Below, piece by piece: positions 1 through 11,300 of a stretch of DNA of 64,000 bases. Origin of the DNA: Ochotona curzoniae (taxonomy: Eukaryota > Chordata > Mammalia > Lagomorpha > Ochotonidae). Numbering within the stretch: position 1 is the first letter of the stretch; each line of letters opens with the position of its first letter. The notes beneath the pieces are model-generated. The model was not told the DNA's origin, ran no database searches, and saw only the letters and a program-made list of their open reading frames with translations. A program made the position numbers and the translations under genes. The stretch is taken from positions 17,244,501 to 17,308,500 of the forward strand of contig NW_024466607.1 in the NCBI RefSeq assembly GCF_017591425.1, in the 5' to 3' direction.

Positions 1-165
1 AACCCTCAGAGACAGTGGCAATGGCTCAAGTGTTTTCCTATCATCCAGGTGGATGACTCAGATTCAGTTCCTAGCTCCTGGCTTCAGCCAGCCCAGGCCA
101 GCACCTGCTTCTGGGGAGTGAACCAGCAGATGGGAGCTAGCTCTAGCTCTCTATTAAATAAATAA
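1..165 (+). mobile_element. Lagomorph CSINE, cut by left edge
   Basis: 3' half of the SINE: 'ctcctggcttcag', 'ggggagtgaaccagcag' and an AT-rich tail. Confidence 0.75.
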
Positions 166-332
166 TTTTATACAAAAGCAATAAATAAATTTTCCTTTGT
201 ATCTTCATTATGTTCTTCTAACCGAGTATTTTTATATAGCGGTCTGTTGAAATGAAGACCAGCTACACTGGATGGACCTCATACATCCAATCTTCAATAA
301 ATAGTTTTTCCTAGACAATAATTAAAACTATA

Positions 333-668
333 GAGCCTGGTGCAGTAGCGTAGCAGCTCAAGTCCTCGCCTTGCACATACCGGAATCCCATATGGTTACG
401 AGTCCAGGTCCTGGTGGCCCTGCTTTCCATCCAGCTCCCTGCTCGTGGCCTAGGAAAGCAGTAGAGCACCACTCCAAGCACTGGGTCCCTGCATCAGTGT
501 GGGAGACCTGGAAGCAGGCCCAGGCTCCTGGCTCCAGCTCAGCTCAGCTCAGCTCTAGCCGTTGTGGCCACCTGGGAGAGTGAATCAACAGATGGAAGAT
601 CTTCCTCTCTGTCTCTCCTCCTTTGTGTATATCTGACTTTCCAATAAAAGTAAATAAATAAATAAATA
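333..668 (+). mobile_element. CSINE, near full length
   Basis: Starts 'gagcctggtgcagtagcg', carries the A/B-box-like head, 'ggcctaggaaagcagt' and 'gagtgaatcaacagatgg', ends in (AAAT)n. In WDR82 intron 3. Confidence 0.85.
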
Positions 669-895
669 TATATATGCATATATAAATTACTTTTAACATT
701 TCAGTTTATCTTTGATGTCCAATCCATGCTTCCACATCCTCAGTAAATCAGGAGTTGGCTATTTAGGAAGGGCTAGTAAGACAAAGAATACCAAAATGCT
801 GTGAGGAAACAGCTTCAGTTCACTAATAAAATTTTCTATTCTTCTATTTTCTGAGTTCCTCCAGGGACAAAAGATCTGTAACATTTGGGTCTTAC

Positions 896-962
896 CTTTT
901 GCTATGTCCAGGAAAGTATCTGATGTATTTGTTGTCATGCAAGGACAGGTAACGAATAGTAT
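896..962 (-). CDS. WDR82: WDR82 coding exon 3
   Basis: Acceptor AG at 964-963 and donor GTAAG at 895-891. It encodes the rest of Asp87, [20 protein letters not shown], Lys108 and two bases of Arg109. The next exon (VVALSMSP in the family) is not found in 1-890, so it lies outside the window. Confidence 0.95.
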
Positions 963-3900
963 CTGTAAGAACACAAATAAGGTATGATGTTGCACTATTC
1001 ACCTTACATTTTCATCATGAAAAGAGGAAGTGAACAAAACACACTGTATTCCAAAACCCGGACTGGATGTGAATAAATAGTGACTGATTCCTCTCTGCAG
1101 TTGAAGAGGAGACAATCGACTTCACATAACTCAAAAGCAGGTGACAGTATACACACGGCAGTGCTCACAATTACTCTTTTACTGCCAGTCTTTGCTTTCT
1201 TCATAATTACAATGTAACTTGCCCTGCCAACTTCCCCCCACCCCACCTCCTACTCCCCTCTGGCAACAGTTTCAATTTTCCCCAGGGTTCTCCAACAGTA
1301 ATGTAGACCTACCTAACCACCACCCGAAATGTTTAACTGGATACACAATTTACATAGAAACTGAACAAAATGGAGAATGTAGTAATGTTGAAAGTTGAAT
1401 AGGAAAAGATCTTTAAGAAAAAAAAATCAAACTCACTGAATATACCAACAAGTCAAAGCAACTAGATTATAACAACATCAAGGGAAGGAATAATAGTTTT
1501 GTGTCAGGGGAAAACAAGACAAAATGATTCTTTATGAAAAAGTCAAAAGATGGTGGTGGTGAAGCAAAGTTCCATAAAGTAGGAGCACTATGCTAAAAAG
1601 ATAAGAAACAAACAAAAGCTGCTAAGAAAATAGGAAATAGTATAAAATGCAAAGACATCAAACATTCTGAAGGCAAACAGAACCCAGGAATAAATAAACA
1701 GAAAGCAGCTAGCATTTTATAAGGGTGGTTTCTAAAGAGGGCATTTAACCTGGGAGAGGAAAATGAGCATTTCTCCAACCACAATTCTTTGAAAGCCTCT
1801 GCAAACTTCTTCAAGGCAATACAAAGGATTCCTAGTTCTTCTGGTGCTGCAATGACTCACCTGCCCTAAGAAGCAAAGCCTTCTTTCCCATTACCTGGTT
1901 TCCAGAGATGAGCAGGGCGTCGCCATCCTCTCCGCCCCACTGGGTAGCTGGCGCGCTGTTCCTGGCAAGGCAGTGGCCTGTACAGTTATCTCCTGTACCG
2001 GGGTGGTATCATAGACCCTCAAACTGTACAAACTACTACCTCAGCCTGGAATCAGGCAAAAGGAAATGGAGCGCTGGAGGAACTCTTCAGGATGCACTTG
2101 AGATGGGAAAGGCAATGTCCTGACAGCACAGTCCTGGTAGCAAAGCTCAAGTGCCACGTATTTGCCGACTCCTCATTCAATTACTCAGTAAAACAGCCCA
2201 ACAGAAGATATAGACCAGTCATTCCAGTAATCATATACACATGTTCCTCAGGACCCTAACAATTTGCATTCCTGTCCAACAGCATCAACCTCACTGCTTA
2301 TTAGTCAGAAAAAAGTAGCAGAAACAATATACTTACAAAAAAAATCAAGTAGCAGAAACAATATGCTTACAAAAAAAATCAAATACAGGCAGGGAAGTCT
2401 CAAAAAAGACTCCTGCCCATCTGCTAAAAAACAGACATTGCCAAAATAGTAGTCTAAGTATTTCCTTGTTGAATGACACTAGAAAAAAAAAATTCATACT
2501 GCAAAAAGTGGAGCAATTAATAAACCAGCGAGAGAAGTTGAGGGGAGTAGGGAAGGCAGAACCCCAACCGGAATGTTACTTGCTGTAGTTCCATTATCAA
2601 GATGGGTCATCTGTTCATTTACAAAGATTTGTCCCAGGAGGAAAGACAAGTAAAAACAGATCATTGCTTTAAAAAAAACTCACACAAGCTTAATTTCTAA
2701 AAATAACTTTCACTCTGAAAATAAAAAAGGGAGTGGCCACTGTGATACAGGGAGATGAGACAGAGTTTGAGACACCCAGGATCAGTGCTGGAGTGGCTGA
2801 GTCGAGCCCTGGCTACTCCATTTTTCCAATGCAGCTGGCTGCTATAGTGCCTGGGAGGCAGCAAATAAATGGTGTCAAGTATCAGGTTCCCGCCACCCCT
2901 GGGGGAAACTTGGATGGAGTTCCTAGCTTCCAGCTTCAGCCTGGCTTGGCCCAGGCTGTTATGGACATTTTGGGAATGAAACAGCAGACGGAAGACCACG
3001 ATTTCTGTGTCTCTCCCTCTGCCTTTCAAATATATAATCTTTGAAAATAAATCAATAAAAAGGGACAAAATGCAGATATTATGAACTAATCCCTGGAATA
3101 AAAAATGACTACTGTCAGTACACTATCCTCTATGACACAGCTCATAAAGCACTAGGTATACACTAAAACCTTCCTTAAATTACTGTAGTTCAAGTATTTG
3201 AGAAATCTTTCCTTAGACTTACACACATTTTGAATAGAAAGGTCCTATTTACAACTTGCTGTGTCTCAAGCAGTCTTTCATTTTCTTTTGTTCTGAAAGT
3301 ATCCACTCAAGTTTCAAGAAGTACAAGCCATAAATGCAATTTAGCTGTTTCCTTTTTCCACTCTCCACACTAGGCTGGAGACTTCATATTCAGTTCAATC
3401 CTTCAAAAGTGCTGCTGGCTTGTTCCCAGCATTCTATCAGTCATCATGATGCAATTATCATTACTACATTATGGGAGAATAACTCAACCAGAAGTCACAA
3501 AGATTCCATCAACTATTTAACGAAATAAACCATAACCAACCATAACACCCTAAAAAGGTTTACTTACCATCTATTTTGTTTGAGCTGTAAACAACAGTAT
3601 TTGCTGCATGAGTATATCTGATGAGATCCACACCATACTTCTTACTGTACAAGGTTCTCTTTGGTCTGATGAGGAAATGGGCAGAGAAAGAAAACCATCA
3701 AAATCCTCCATCATTGGGACAGGCATTATGGTAATATAAATGAAGTCCCTGCCTGGGCTGTCCACCTCCCATGTTAGGGCTCCAGAGCCAGGGCTGCTAA
3801 CTGCTAATGCATCTTGGGAGGCAGTGAATGAAGGCTCAAGTGCAAGTTCCTGCTAACCACATGGAGATGCAGACGGAGCGCTGAACTCCTACTTCCTTGT

Positions 3901-6900
3901 TTGACTTATCCAAGGCCTAGCTGGTGCAGGCATTTTGGGCTGTGAATCAGTGGATGGAAAATCTCTAATAGATTAAACAAAACCTCCATCACCAAATCTG
4001 GTATCACCATATAAAGTACCTGAATGATGTGGCAAGGGTGAGAATTTTTGGTCAGGAGTGAAGCTAGAAAACAACTTCTTCCAAAACACAGGAAACAAGA
4101 ATCAAACACAACAACCATCCAAAGATGACTTTCACTTTGGAATATCCATTGCCATTATCAGAAATAAAAGGCTTAATTCAATTTTCACTATATTGTTTGA
4201 AAATAGGCTGTGTGAAAAAGGAAAGCACAGCTATTTGGGAAGAAAGGCACACATAAGTCTTTTTAAATTAAAGAGCAGAGGCACCTCCGAGTCCCTGCTG
4301 CTCCACTTCGGATCCAGCTCCTAGGTTATTACTCTGGGAAAGCAGTGACAATGGATGGCCCAATTCCTTGGGCCACAACACTCAAGTGGGACTCTTGAAG
4401 GAAGCTCTAGGCTCTTGGCTTCAGACCAGCTCAGCTCTGCCTTCTGTGGCTATTTGAGTGAACCAGTGAATTGAAGAGGAGCGCTTTCTCTCGCCTCTGT
4501 AAATATTGCCTCTCAAGTAAAAATGAATAAATTAAAAAACAAAGAGTGACAAGAGTGCAACAAGTACAGAAGCTTTCTTTTATTTTTAAAAGATTTATCT
4601 CTTGGGCCCAGTGTGGCAGCCTAGCAGCTAGTTCTCACCTTGCACACACTGGGATCCCATATGGACACCAGTTCTAATCCTGACGGCCCCACTTCCCATC
4701 CAGCTCCCTGCTTGTGGCCTGGGGAAGGCAGTTGAGGATGGCCCAAACCCTTGGGACCCTGCACCTATGTGGAAGACCCAGAAGAGGCTCCAGACTCCTG
4801 GCTTCAGATTGGTGCAACTCTGGCCACTAAGGCGCTTGGGATATGAATCATCGGATGGAAGACCTTCCTGTTTGACCTCCACTCTGTATTACTTTTTATT
4901 GGAAAGGCAGACTTATAGAGATAAAGATCTTCTAACCACTGGTTTGCTCCCCAAATGGCTGCAATGGCTAGAGCTAAGCTGATCTGAAGCCAAAAGCTGC
5001 TTCTGGGTCTCCCATCCTGGTGCAGGGTCCCAGGGCAAGAGGGGTTGGGCACAATGATTTGGGTTCCTTTCACATGACTTGGGAGACCCAGACCGAGTGA
5101 CGGGTTGCTGTAGGCATCTGGATTGAACAGCAGACAGAAGATGTTTTTGTTTTTGTCTCTTTCAAATAAAATGAAATAAAATGAAGTAAATCTGGGGCCA
5201 GCACTGTGGCACACCAAGGGAATCCATTGCTTAATATGCCGACATTCTTTTGAGTCCTGACTACCCCAATTTATCTTTTTAAATATTGATTTTTATTTTT
5301 GGAAAGTCAGATATACAGAGAGGAAGATTTTCCACCCACTGATTCACTTCCCAAGTGGCCCAATATCTGAAGGTGAGATGATCTGAAGCTAGGAGCCAGG
5401 AGCCTCCTCTGGGTCTCCCACAGCAGTATGGTGTGTGCAAGGCAAGGACTTTAGCCGCTAAGTTACTGCACTGAGCCCCAGACTATCCATGTAATCCAGC
5501 TTCTTGCTAGTGTGCCTGGAAAGGCAACAAAAAAAAGTATTGGGCCACTGCCAATAAGATGGAGCTCCTTGTCCCTACCTTTGGCCAGGCCCATCCCTGG
5601 CTGTTATAGCCATGAGGGAAGTGACCGAACAAATGAAACATGTCTCTCTCTGTGTCACTTTGCATCTCAAAAGGTTAAAACACACACACACACACACACA
5701 CTCAATCCAAAACTGTTACAATACTACTTAAATCAGAGAAAATAGATTCTTTAAACTCCTGATTATCAATGAAAAACTAGATGAGAAAGTCAGAACTCTT
5801 CAACATGCAGGACCTGTCACAGTACCCTAGTGACTCAAGTTCTTGCCTTGCATGCATCAGGATCCCATCTGGGCACCAGTTCATGTCCTGACTGCTCCAC
5901 TTCCCATTCGTCTCCATGCTTGTGGCCTGGAAAAGCAGTCCAGGATGGCCAAAAGTCTTGGGGCCCTGTATCTGCATAGCAAATCTGGAAGAAGCTCCTG
6001 GCTTCAGACTGGCTCAGCTCTGGCCATTGTGGCTGCTTAGGGAGTGAATCATCAGATGGATTATCTTCTTCTCTGTCTCTCCTCCTCTCAGTATATCTGA
6101 CTTTACAATTTAAAAAAATATATTTCTAAAAGAAATCTCCTTTCCCTCCCCCAACAACAAAAGAGAAGTTCACCTTCTCAATGTAAAATCATCTTGGAAC
6201 CTAAACAATTAAGATAATTCAGGCAGCCCTAGGAAACCAATTACTTGAACTTTAAACTTTTTCGATGTCAGTGAGACCCATGGCTTCTTATATAAAGCTT
6301 ATTTCCAAATAAGACTTCTTAGTACAAATGCACTGAATTTTCCATTCTTGCCTTTACTTGAATACTAAGATCAGCAAATACTATCTTGTCAAATCTACTC
6401 TAGGATTCTGCTATGGGGTTACTACAGGATAACAGTGAGAGTTGCGTGAGACTGAGTGTTAAGTGTGTGCTTGCTCTGTAAGATCTATGGAAGTTGAACC
6501 AAGTATTTCAGCATATTTACAATGGCAAAGGTAGAACCTGAAGACCTAGTGTTGAAAGGTATGTTGTAAGAAAAAGTTAGATCAGGCCCGTATGTCTGTT
6601 AATTTATCAGCAACACTACCCTGTGTTCCAAACGACAACAATCTTACTTCATGTCCTTTGCTAGTTTAAACGCAAAATCCTGTGGGCAATGGTTCACGTC
6701 CTGACTTCCTGGCTGTTCCACCTCCCAGCTTGTGGCCTGGGAAAGTAGTGGAGGATGGCCTAAAGCCTTAGGACTCTGCATGTATGTCGGAGACCTGGAA
6801 GAAGTTTCTGGCTCCTGATCAGTTTAGCTCCAGCCAGTTGTTTCAGTCACTTGGTCTGTCTCTCCTGCCTGAAAAATCTGCCCTTCCAAAAAAAAAGATC

Positions 6901-9900
6901 CTATGTATTACATCCTTTTAAAATCGAAAAGCAACATTTTCAAGTATTTTGTTAAGTATCTTCTCTCAAACTACGATTCTGGTAATTAAATATGAATTTA
7001 AAAAATACTAAAGCATCACCTTGAGTAATTTATATTGCCTATCATAAGCAATATTCTTTATATTCTTTAAATTTAATTTACTTTTGGAAAGCCAAATTTA
7101 CAGATAGGGAGACAGAAAAAAAAATCTCCATTTCATTGGTACACTCCCCAAACGGCTGCAACGGCCAGAACTGAGCTGAGCTGATTCAAGCCAGTAGCCT
7201 AGAGCCTCCTTCAGGTCCCAAAGCTTTGGGCTGTCCTTGACTGCTTTCCCAGGCCACAAGCAGGGAAATGGATGGGAAGTGGAGCTGTTGGGACATAAAC
7301 CAGCACCCATGTGGGATCCCAGCACTTGAGAGGAGAGGAATAGCCAACTGAGCCATTCCACCAGGCACTAAATTCCTTTAAGTTGACATTTCACTCAATG
7401 GACAAACTCTACTATAAAGTTTAAATGAAAAAATGGGAATTAAAAAAACAAATCTTGCTTTAGTCCCTATACCTTACAAAGAAACATGATTCTCTGATGT
7501 TGACCTACCCTGGTGGCAGAATTATTCTTCACATTAAAATTTCAACTCGTAGAGACTAACACCCAGTGGAGTGACCTGACCAATGACTGATTCCTGGTCA
7601 CAAAGCCCAAATTAGAACCCAGCTCTCCTATCAGACCATTTACTCGCCAGAGAGCACAAGTGAGAACTGACCAAAGAAAAATCAGAACAACCTGCCCCAG
7701 AGCATCAATCTTAAAATTTCCAATTTGGGTAACTGGATTCTGGTGATGAAGGAGAACATCTTTGTGTTTAGGAAATTCACAAATATTAAGGAATAAAGCA
7801 CCTTGATAGCTCCCACTCACCCTCCAATGTTTCTGGGGGAAAAAAAAACAATCCATACATAGAATTACTTCTTTACAGAGTGATAAAGAAAATGGGGAGA
7901 AATGTAACAAGTTTCTAGATGATATGGGAGTTTTTTCAAACAGTGTTGCAGTTTTCTGTATATTTGTAAGCATGTAAAAAGGCTGCTCAGTGCCCAGCAT
8001 GATGGCTCAGTGGCTAAATCCTCGCCATGCAGGAGCCAGGATCCCATATGGGTGCCTGGTGCCTCCACATCACATCCAGCTCCCCACTCATGGTCCTAAG
8101 CCTTGGGACCCTGCACCCACGTGGGAAACTTGGAAAAAGCTCTTAGCTCTTGGCTTCGGATGGGCTCAGCCCTTGCAGTTGTGGCCACTTGGGAAGTGAA
8201 CCAGTGGATGGAAAATCTGTCTCTCCTTCTCTCTGTAAACATACCTTTCCAATATAAACAAACAAACAAACAAAAAGGATGCCCAAATGACTAAGCTGCC
8301 TTATGTCATAAAACTGGCTGTTACTTTTAACTGGACTTGAAGCCACTGTCATTCTTCCCAACAAGTTGTAACTGCCACATTTGGAAACAAACTAATGAAA
8401 TGCTAATGAAAGGTTCAGGCAACCTTTATTTCTTAGCAGAGAAGTCACACATCTCTGCCCTGGGGCTCCCTGGTGGAGATTCTAATCAGTGCACATGCAA
8501 TAAATTATCTCAAGGTAGCAACTTCAAATTACTTCTAGCTCCACAACTCTCACCTGCCTCCCACCTGTCCCCAGCTTCAAGCTTCAAGCAATACTCCTTC
8601 CCGAACAGATTCCAGAGGTGGCCTAGGTCTGGAAACCTATCTACTAACTCAAATAACTGCCAAGTAACTAAAGATTACCCGGTATCCAAGGATCCAAATG
8701 GCAGCCTATCCCCCATATGCTGCAGGCGGATCCCCAGCCAGGTACGGAATAGTTTCTCACAGACCACGTGGGGAAAAGAATTCAGCCTTACTTTAGATCA
8801 TCAAAATCACAAAGAGCTAAGTTCTACAAGAGTATCCTTTTTTCAAGGAAATTTTTAAAAATCTAGGATTCAAAAACGATGCACTGGGTCTAAGTAACAG
8901 TCTGACAAAACGAGTAGCCACGGAATTACACCAACCATCCTCAGGCCTGCTAGAAAGTAATGAGGAGTGAGGTAAGGCTGCCAGGGTCCCCGGGGAAAAG
9001 GCAGAGCCACGCGCTGCTTTTCAGATCTTCGCAAAGGGATGCTGGTGTAGTGGGTTTCCCCGCGACCTTTGGCAACCACAAAGTTTCACGAGAAAGGGAA
9101 TTTTGATCACTCCATGCGGGACGTAAACTGAGTGTTGGGGGGGAGGGGCGGTGTGTGTGGGAGAGTGAGCAGCACAGAACTGTTCCCTGACGCTTTGTTT
9201 TACCGCGAGCTCTCATTTGGATCGGGATGGAACTCCGCCAAGTTCATTTGTGGACGGCAAAAAGAAAAGTTTCCGATGTTTTTTTACCAAGTTCACTAAA
9301 ACGCGCGGGCTCCGGGCCTGCAGAACTTGGGGAGGGTATGGCGGGGAGGTGGGGTGGGGAGGGAAGGATTGGAAAAGAAAGCAAAGGCCCGTGCGGGCTC
9401 CAAAGATGCACGGCACATAAACCGTGACAGCTAAGGACCCCCAACGCTGCGGAGCGGCAGCAGGAAAAGGCCGGCCGAGGCGGAGGGGCAGGGACAGGCC
9501 GGGCGCGGTGCCAGGGCTGAATCGAGGTCACCGCGCAGAGGGCAGGGAGCGCGGCCGCCGGCGGCCGAGGCTGCACGGCCAGCACTCCCCTGCAGCTCTG
9601 CGTCGAGGCCAGGGCCCGCCAGCACCCTTGACAGTCTGCGGGAAGGAGGCAAAAGCCGTCAGCTGGGCTCAGGAAGGGCCGCCACGGCGTTTAAAGGTCA
9701 AGGTCAAGGTGGGGTCTGGCAAGCGATGCATTAGTGCCCAGAGGAGCACGAAGACGCTACCAAAAAAAAAAAAATTTTTTTTCATGCTGTGATCACGGTG
9801 ACTACCATTATTATTTGGAAAGGAAAAGGTGTGCCGACGGGCAAGTGGCGCCACGGGCTGAGGGGCGCAGCGCGGGGCCAGCGGAGGGAGGGAAGGACCG

Positions 9901-10092
9901 AGCCCCGGGCCCAGGGCGCCGCCGCACTCACTTGCCCTCCTGGCAGTCATACAGCACGATGGAGTCGTCGTCGCTGCTCGAGATCACCGTCTCGCCGTTG
10001 GGGCTGAAGTCAAAGCAGTTAATCTTGTCAGAGTTCTCACGGAACACCTTGGCGACGCGGAAGCTCCGCAGCACGCTGTCGGTGAGCTTCAT
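896..10092 (-). CDS. WDR82: WDR82, WD40 repeat protein, N-terminal coding exons (partial)
   Basis: Three minus-strand exons (9932-10092, 3568-3665, 896-962) join in frame to residues 1-108 plus two bases of codon 109. The product begins [17 protein letters not shown] and runs through [22 protein letters not shown], the first WD40 blade, matching WDR82 as I know it. The protein is about 313 residues, so roughly two thirds is missing past the left edge. From family knowledge, WDR82 is a nuclear subunit of the SETD1A/B histone H3K4 methyltransferase complexes and of the PTW/PP1 phosphatase complex, and it binds the Ser5-phosphorylated tail of RNA polymerase II. All splice sites are GT-AG and the phases agree. 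let-7g lies in intron 2. No frame damage is seen. Confidence 0.96.
1963..2047 (-). ncRNA. MIRLET7G: let-7g microRNA precursor
   Basis: The minus strand carries the complete let-7g hairpin. The 5p arm (2022-2043) begins TGAGGTAGTAGTTTG, the let-7 seed, and the 3p arm (1965-1985) begins CTGTACAGGCCACTGCC. It lies in WDR82 intron 2 in the host gene's sense, the same place as in human, so it can be processed from the WDR82 transcript. let-7g represses growth and cell-cycle mRNAs such as those of LIN28, RAS and HMGA2 (family knowledge). Compared with the human hairpin as I remember it, the loop has one extra C (85 nt against 84); both mature arms look unchanged. Confidence 0.97.
2314..2381 (+). 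repeat. 34-bp tandem duplication
   Basis: Two copies of a 34-base unit beginning 'agtagcagaaacaatat' (2314-2347, 2348-2381) with one A/G difference. In WDR82 intron 2, 270 bases from let-7g. Confidence 0.85.
2728..3062 (+). mobile_element. CSINE, diverged
   Basis: Older copy in WDR82 intron 2 with 'gttcctagcttccagcttcag' and a 'tttgaaaataaatcaataaa' tail. Confidence 0.7.
3568..3665 (-). CDS. WDR82: WDR82 coding exon 2
   Basis: Acceptor AG at 3667-3666 and donor GTAAG at 3567-3563. It completes Lys54 and encodes [20 protein letters not shown] and on through NKID, ending one base into Asp87. Length 98 nt; phase fits both neighbours. Confidence 0.96.
3720..3972 (+). mobile_element. CSINE, heavily diverged
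   Basis: Recognisable from 'tgggaggcagtgaatg', 'catggagatgcag' and 'gtgaatcagtggatgga'; just upstream of WDR82 exon 2. Confidence 0.5.
4262..4545 (+). mobile_element. CSINE, head missing
   Basis: Begins at 'tgctgctccacttcggat' and runs to 'caagtaaaaatgaataaat'. Confidence 0.7.
4604..4888 (+). mobile_element. CSINE, tail lost at junction
   Basis: Begins 'gggcccagtgtggcag' and ends abruptly where an opposite-strand copy starts. Confidence 0.8.
4889..5036 (-). mobile_element. CSINE fragment, inverted
   Basis: Begins 'ctttttattggaaaggcag' (reverse tail) and stops after 'gggtctcccatcctggtgca'. Confidence 0.75.
5037..5182 (+). mobile_element. CSINE fragment
   Basis: 3' part, 'cttgggagacccaga' to 'tttcaaataaaatgaaat'. 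Confidence 0.65.
5193..5685 (+). mobile_element. CSINE split by a later insertion
   Basis: The head (5193-5269, 'ggggccagcactgtggc') and the body (5480-5685, 'atccagcttcttgctag') belong to one older copy; an opposite-strand SINE separates them. Confidence 0.65.
5270..5479 (-). mobile_element. CSINE inserted into an older CSINE
   Basis: Reverse copy from 'ttatttttggaaagtcagat' to 'ttactgcactgagcccc'; lacks the middle 'tttcccaggccacaag' part. Confidence 0.7.
5680..5702 (+). repeat. (CA)n microsatellite
   Basis: About 11 CA units at the end of a CSINE. Confidence 0.85.
5806..6112 (+). mobile_element. CSINE
   Basis: 'tcttgccttgcatgcatcag', 'ggcctggaaaagcagtc' and 'ggagtgaatcatcagatgg'. In WDR82 intron 1. 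Confidence 0.85.
6672..6890 (+). mobile_element. CSINE, truncated head
   Basis: 'cagcttgtggcctgggaaag' to 'tgcccttccaaaaaaaa'. Confidence 0.75.
7068..7372 (-). mobile_element. CSINE
   Basis: Reverse copy, 'ttttggaaagccaaattta' to 'gccattccaccaggcac'. Confidence 0.8.
7986..8274 (+). mobile_element. CSINE with (AAAC)n tail
   Basis: 'tgcccagcatgatggctcag' to 'tttccaatat' and a tail of AAAC repeats. Confidence 0.85.
9932..10092 (-). CDS. WDR82: WDR82 coding exon 1
   Basis: Start codon at 10092-10090 inside a CpG island. The exon encodes residues 1-53 plus two bases of Lys54 and ends at a GTGAGT donor (9931-9926). The ATG has a strong context (GCCGCC ahead of it, with A following as AAG), and no earlier in-frame start is needed to match the family. 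Confidence 0.96.
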
Positions 10093-10357
10093 GGCGGCGG
10101 CTGCTGGAAGCCGCGGCGGCGCAGGGCCGGGGCGGGGCCGGCGGCGAGCGGGCGGGCGGGCTCGGCAGGAGCCGACCCGGGCGGGGCGGGCGCCGCGCTG
10201 GCGGCCGGCTGGCGGCCTGCCTCTGGCTCTTCCTCCTCCTCTTCCTGCTCAGGCACGGTTTTGCTGCCTAGATCGTGGGCCCTCGCGGACCGTTCCCCCT
10301 CTCGCTGTCGCCTCAGGGACAACCGGCGCGACGCCGGCTCATTGTGTCCGCCATCTT
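10093..10357 (-). other. WDR82: WDR82 5' UTR and probable transcription start
   Basis: GC-rich sequence upstream of the WDR82 start codon. The far boundary is set by inference at the YY1-type site near 10350, which in many housekeeping genes overlaps the first transcribed bases. No TATA box is visible. Confidence 0.6.
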
Positions 10358-10359
10358 GA
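10348..10359 (-). promoter_or_regulatory. YY1-type site at WDR82 start
   Basis: On the minus strand the sequence reads CAAGATGGCGGAC, the core YY1 motif AAGATGGCGG. Its position about 260 bases upstream of the ATG in a CpG island suits a housekeeping start site. Confidence 0.65.
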
Positions 10360-10620
10360 GGCGACCCGCAGAACAAGCCGAGGATGAGGTGAGGAAGGGT
10401 GGGAGGGGGAGAGAGGAGGAGAAAAGGCCTCGGCGCGGCGCACGCCGGGAAAAGGGGGCGGGGCGGGAGCCGCGGCGCGAGGCGGGGAGGCGGGGCGGTG
10501 ACAGCAGCGCTGCCGCGGCCGAGGGAGGTGACAGTCCCCGTCGGCGGGCTGAAGGGGGCTTGAAGGAGCCGTGGCGTTCACGGACCTTCCCCGGTGGACG
10601 AGAAGACCAGGGTGTGCCTG

Positions 10621-11268
10621 GGAGCTAGTGAAGCTAGTGACCTTTCGCGTCGCGACTGCCATGTTTCCGGAGACTCGTCTGGTCCAGACCGCAGGCCTCA
10701 GGTGGTTCTCTGTGTGGTTCGGTTTGGGAAGCCCCTACTCCTAAATGCCTTTGGTGTGCGGGACTTTTATCCAGCCTTAGGCCCGCGCCCTCAGCTTGCA
10801 ACGCCTTATATCTCCACTTGAATGAGGGCAAGGCAATAACCTGTCAAGATTAAGGCACTCCGTTGAGGGAGTGCTGCACCTGTAGCCCCACGAGACCCCC
10901 GCATTGGGAGTCAGAATTCAGTGGTCAACATTCACACCAGGCTCACACCATTTTGAAATGCTTCGTGCATCCCAGCCCTGAGTCCACAGGGATAACCAAC
11001 CACAGGCAAGCAGGGTGCGCCCACGGTGCGGTCTGGTCGCAGCATTCACAAAAGGTGGACTTGGCTGCCAATTGCTAACTGAAAGAAGGCTGGGAGCACC
11101 GCGTGCAACCAGACAACCCCAGGACCTGATCGTACCACCTCAGTCCCAACTCTACAGATGCACCATTTTAGGGGACCATAATCTGGCAGTGGCAAAAGCA
11201 GATTGCTAAGAGTTGGTATCTTCCTCCAAAGCACCAGGAGCTCTGGTGAATGTGAGAGGAGAGCCAGA

Positions 11269-11300
<32 letters not shown>

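Larger units (their letters stand above)
9420..10620. promoter_or_regulatory. CpG island over WDR82 exon 1 and promoter
   Basis: Dense CG dinucleotides and high G+C, with repeated GGGGCGGGG (Sp1-type) elements around 10125-10200 and 10455-10500. Long open frames on both strands here follow from the composition and are not genes. A divergent transcript leaving to the right is possible (GAGGATGAG followed by GTGAGG at 10389) but unsupported. Confidence 0.85.

Noticed and set aside
8337..8858. 173-codon plus-strand frame in WDR82 intron 1
   Set aside because: No recognisable domain, no splice signals in phase, and it is antisense to a known gene's intron; likely chance.
10380..10400. Divergent first exon ending at GAGGATGAG before GTGAGG
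   Set aside because: A single donor-like site in a CpG island is weak; no downstream exon could be identified.
9424..10628. Several open frames on both strands around WDR82 exon 1
   Set aside because: CpG-island composition gives Arg/Ala/Pro/Gly-rich chance frames; only the minus-strand WDR82 exon is real.
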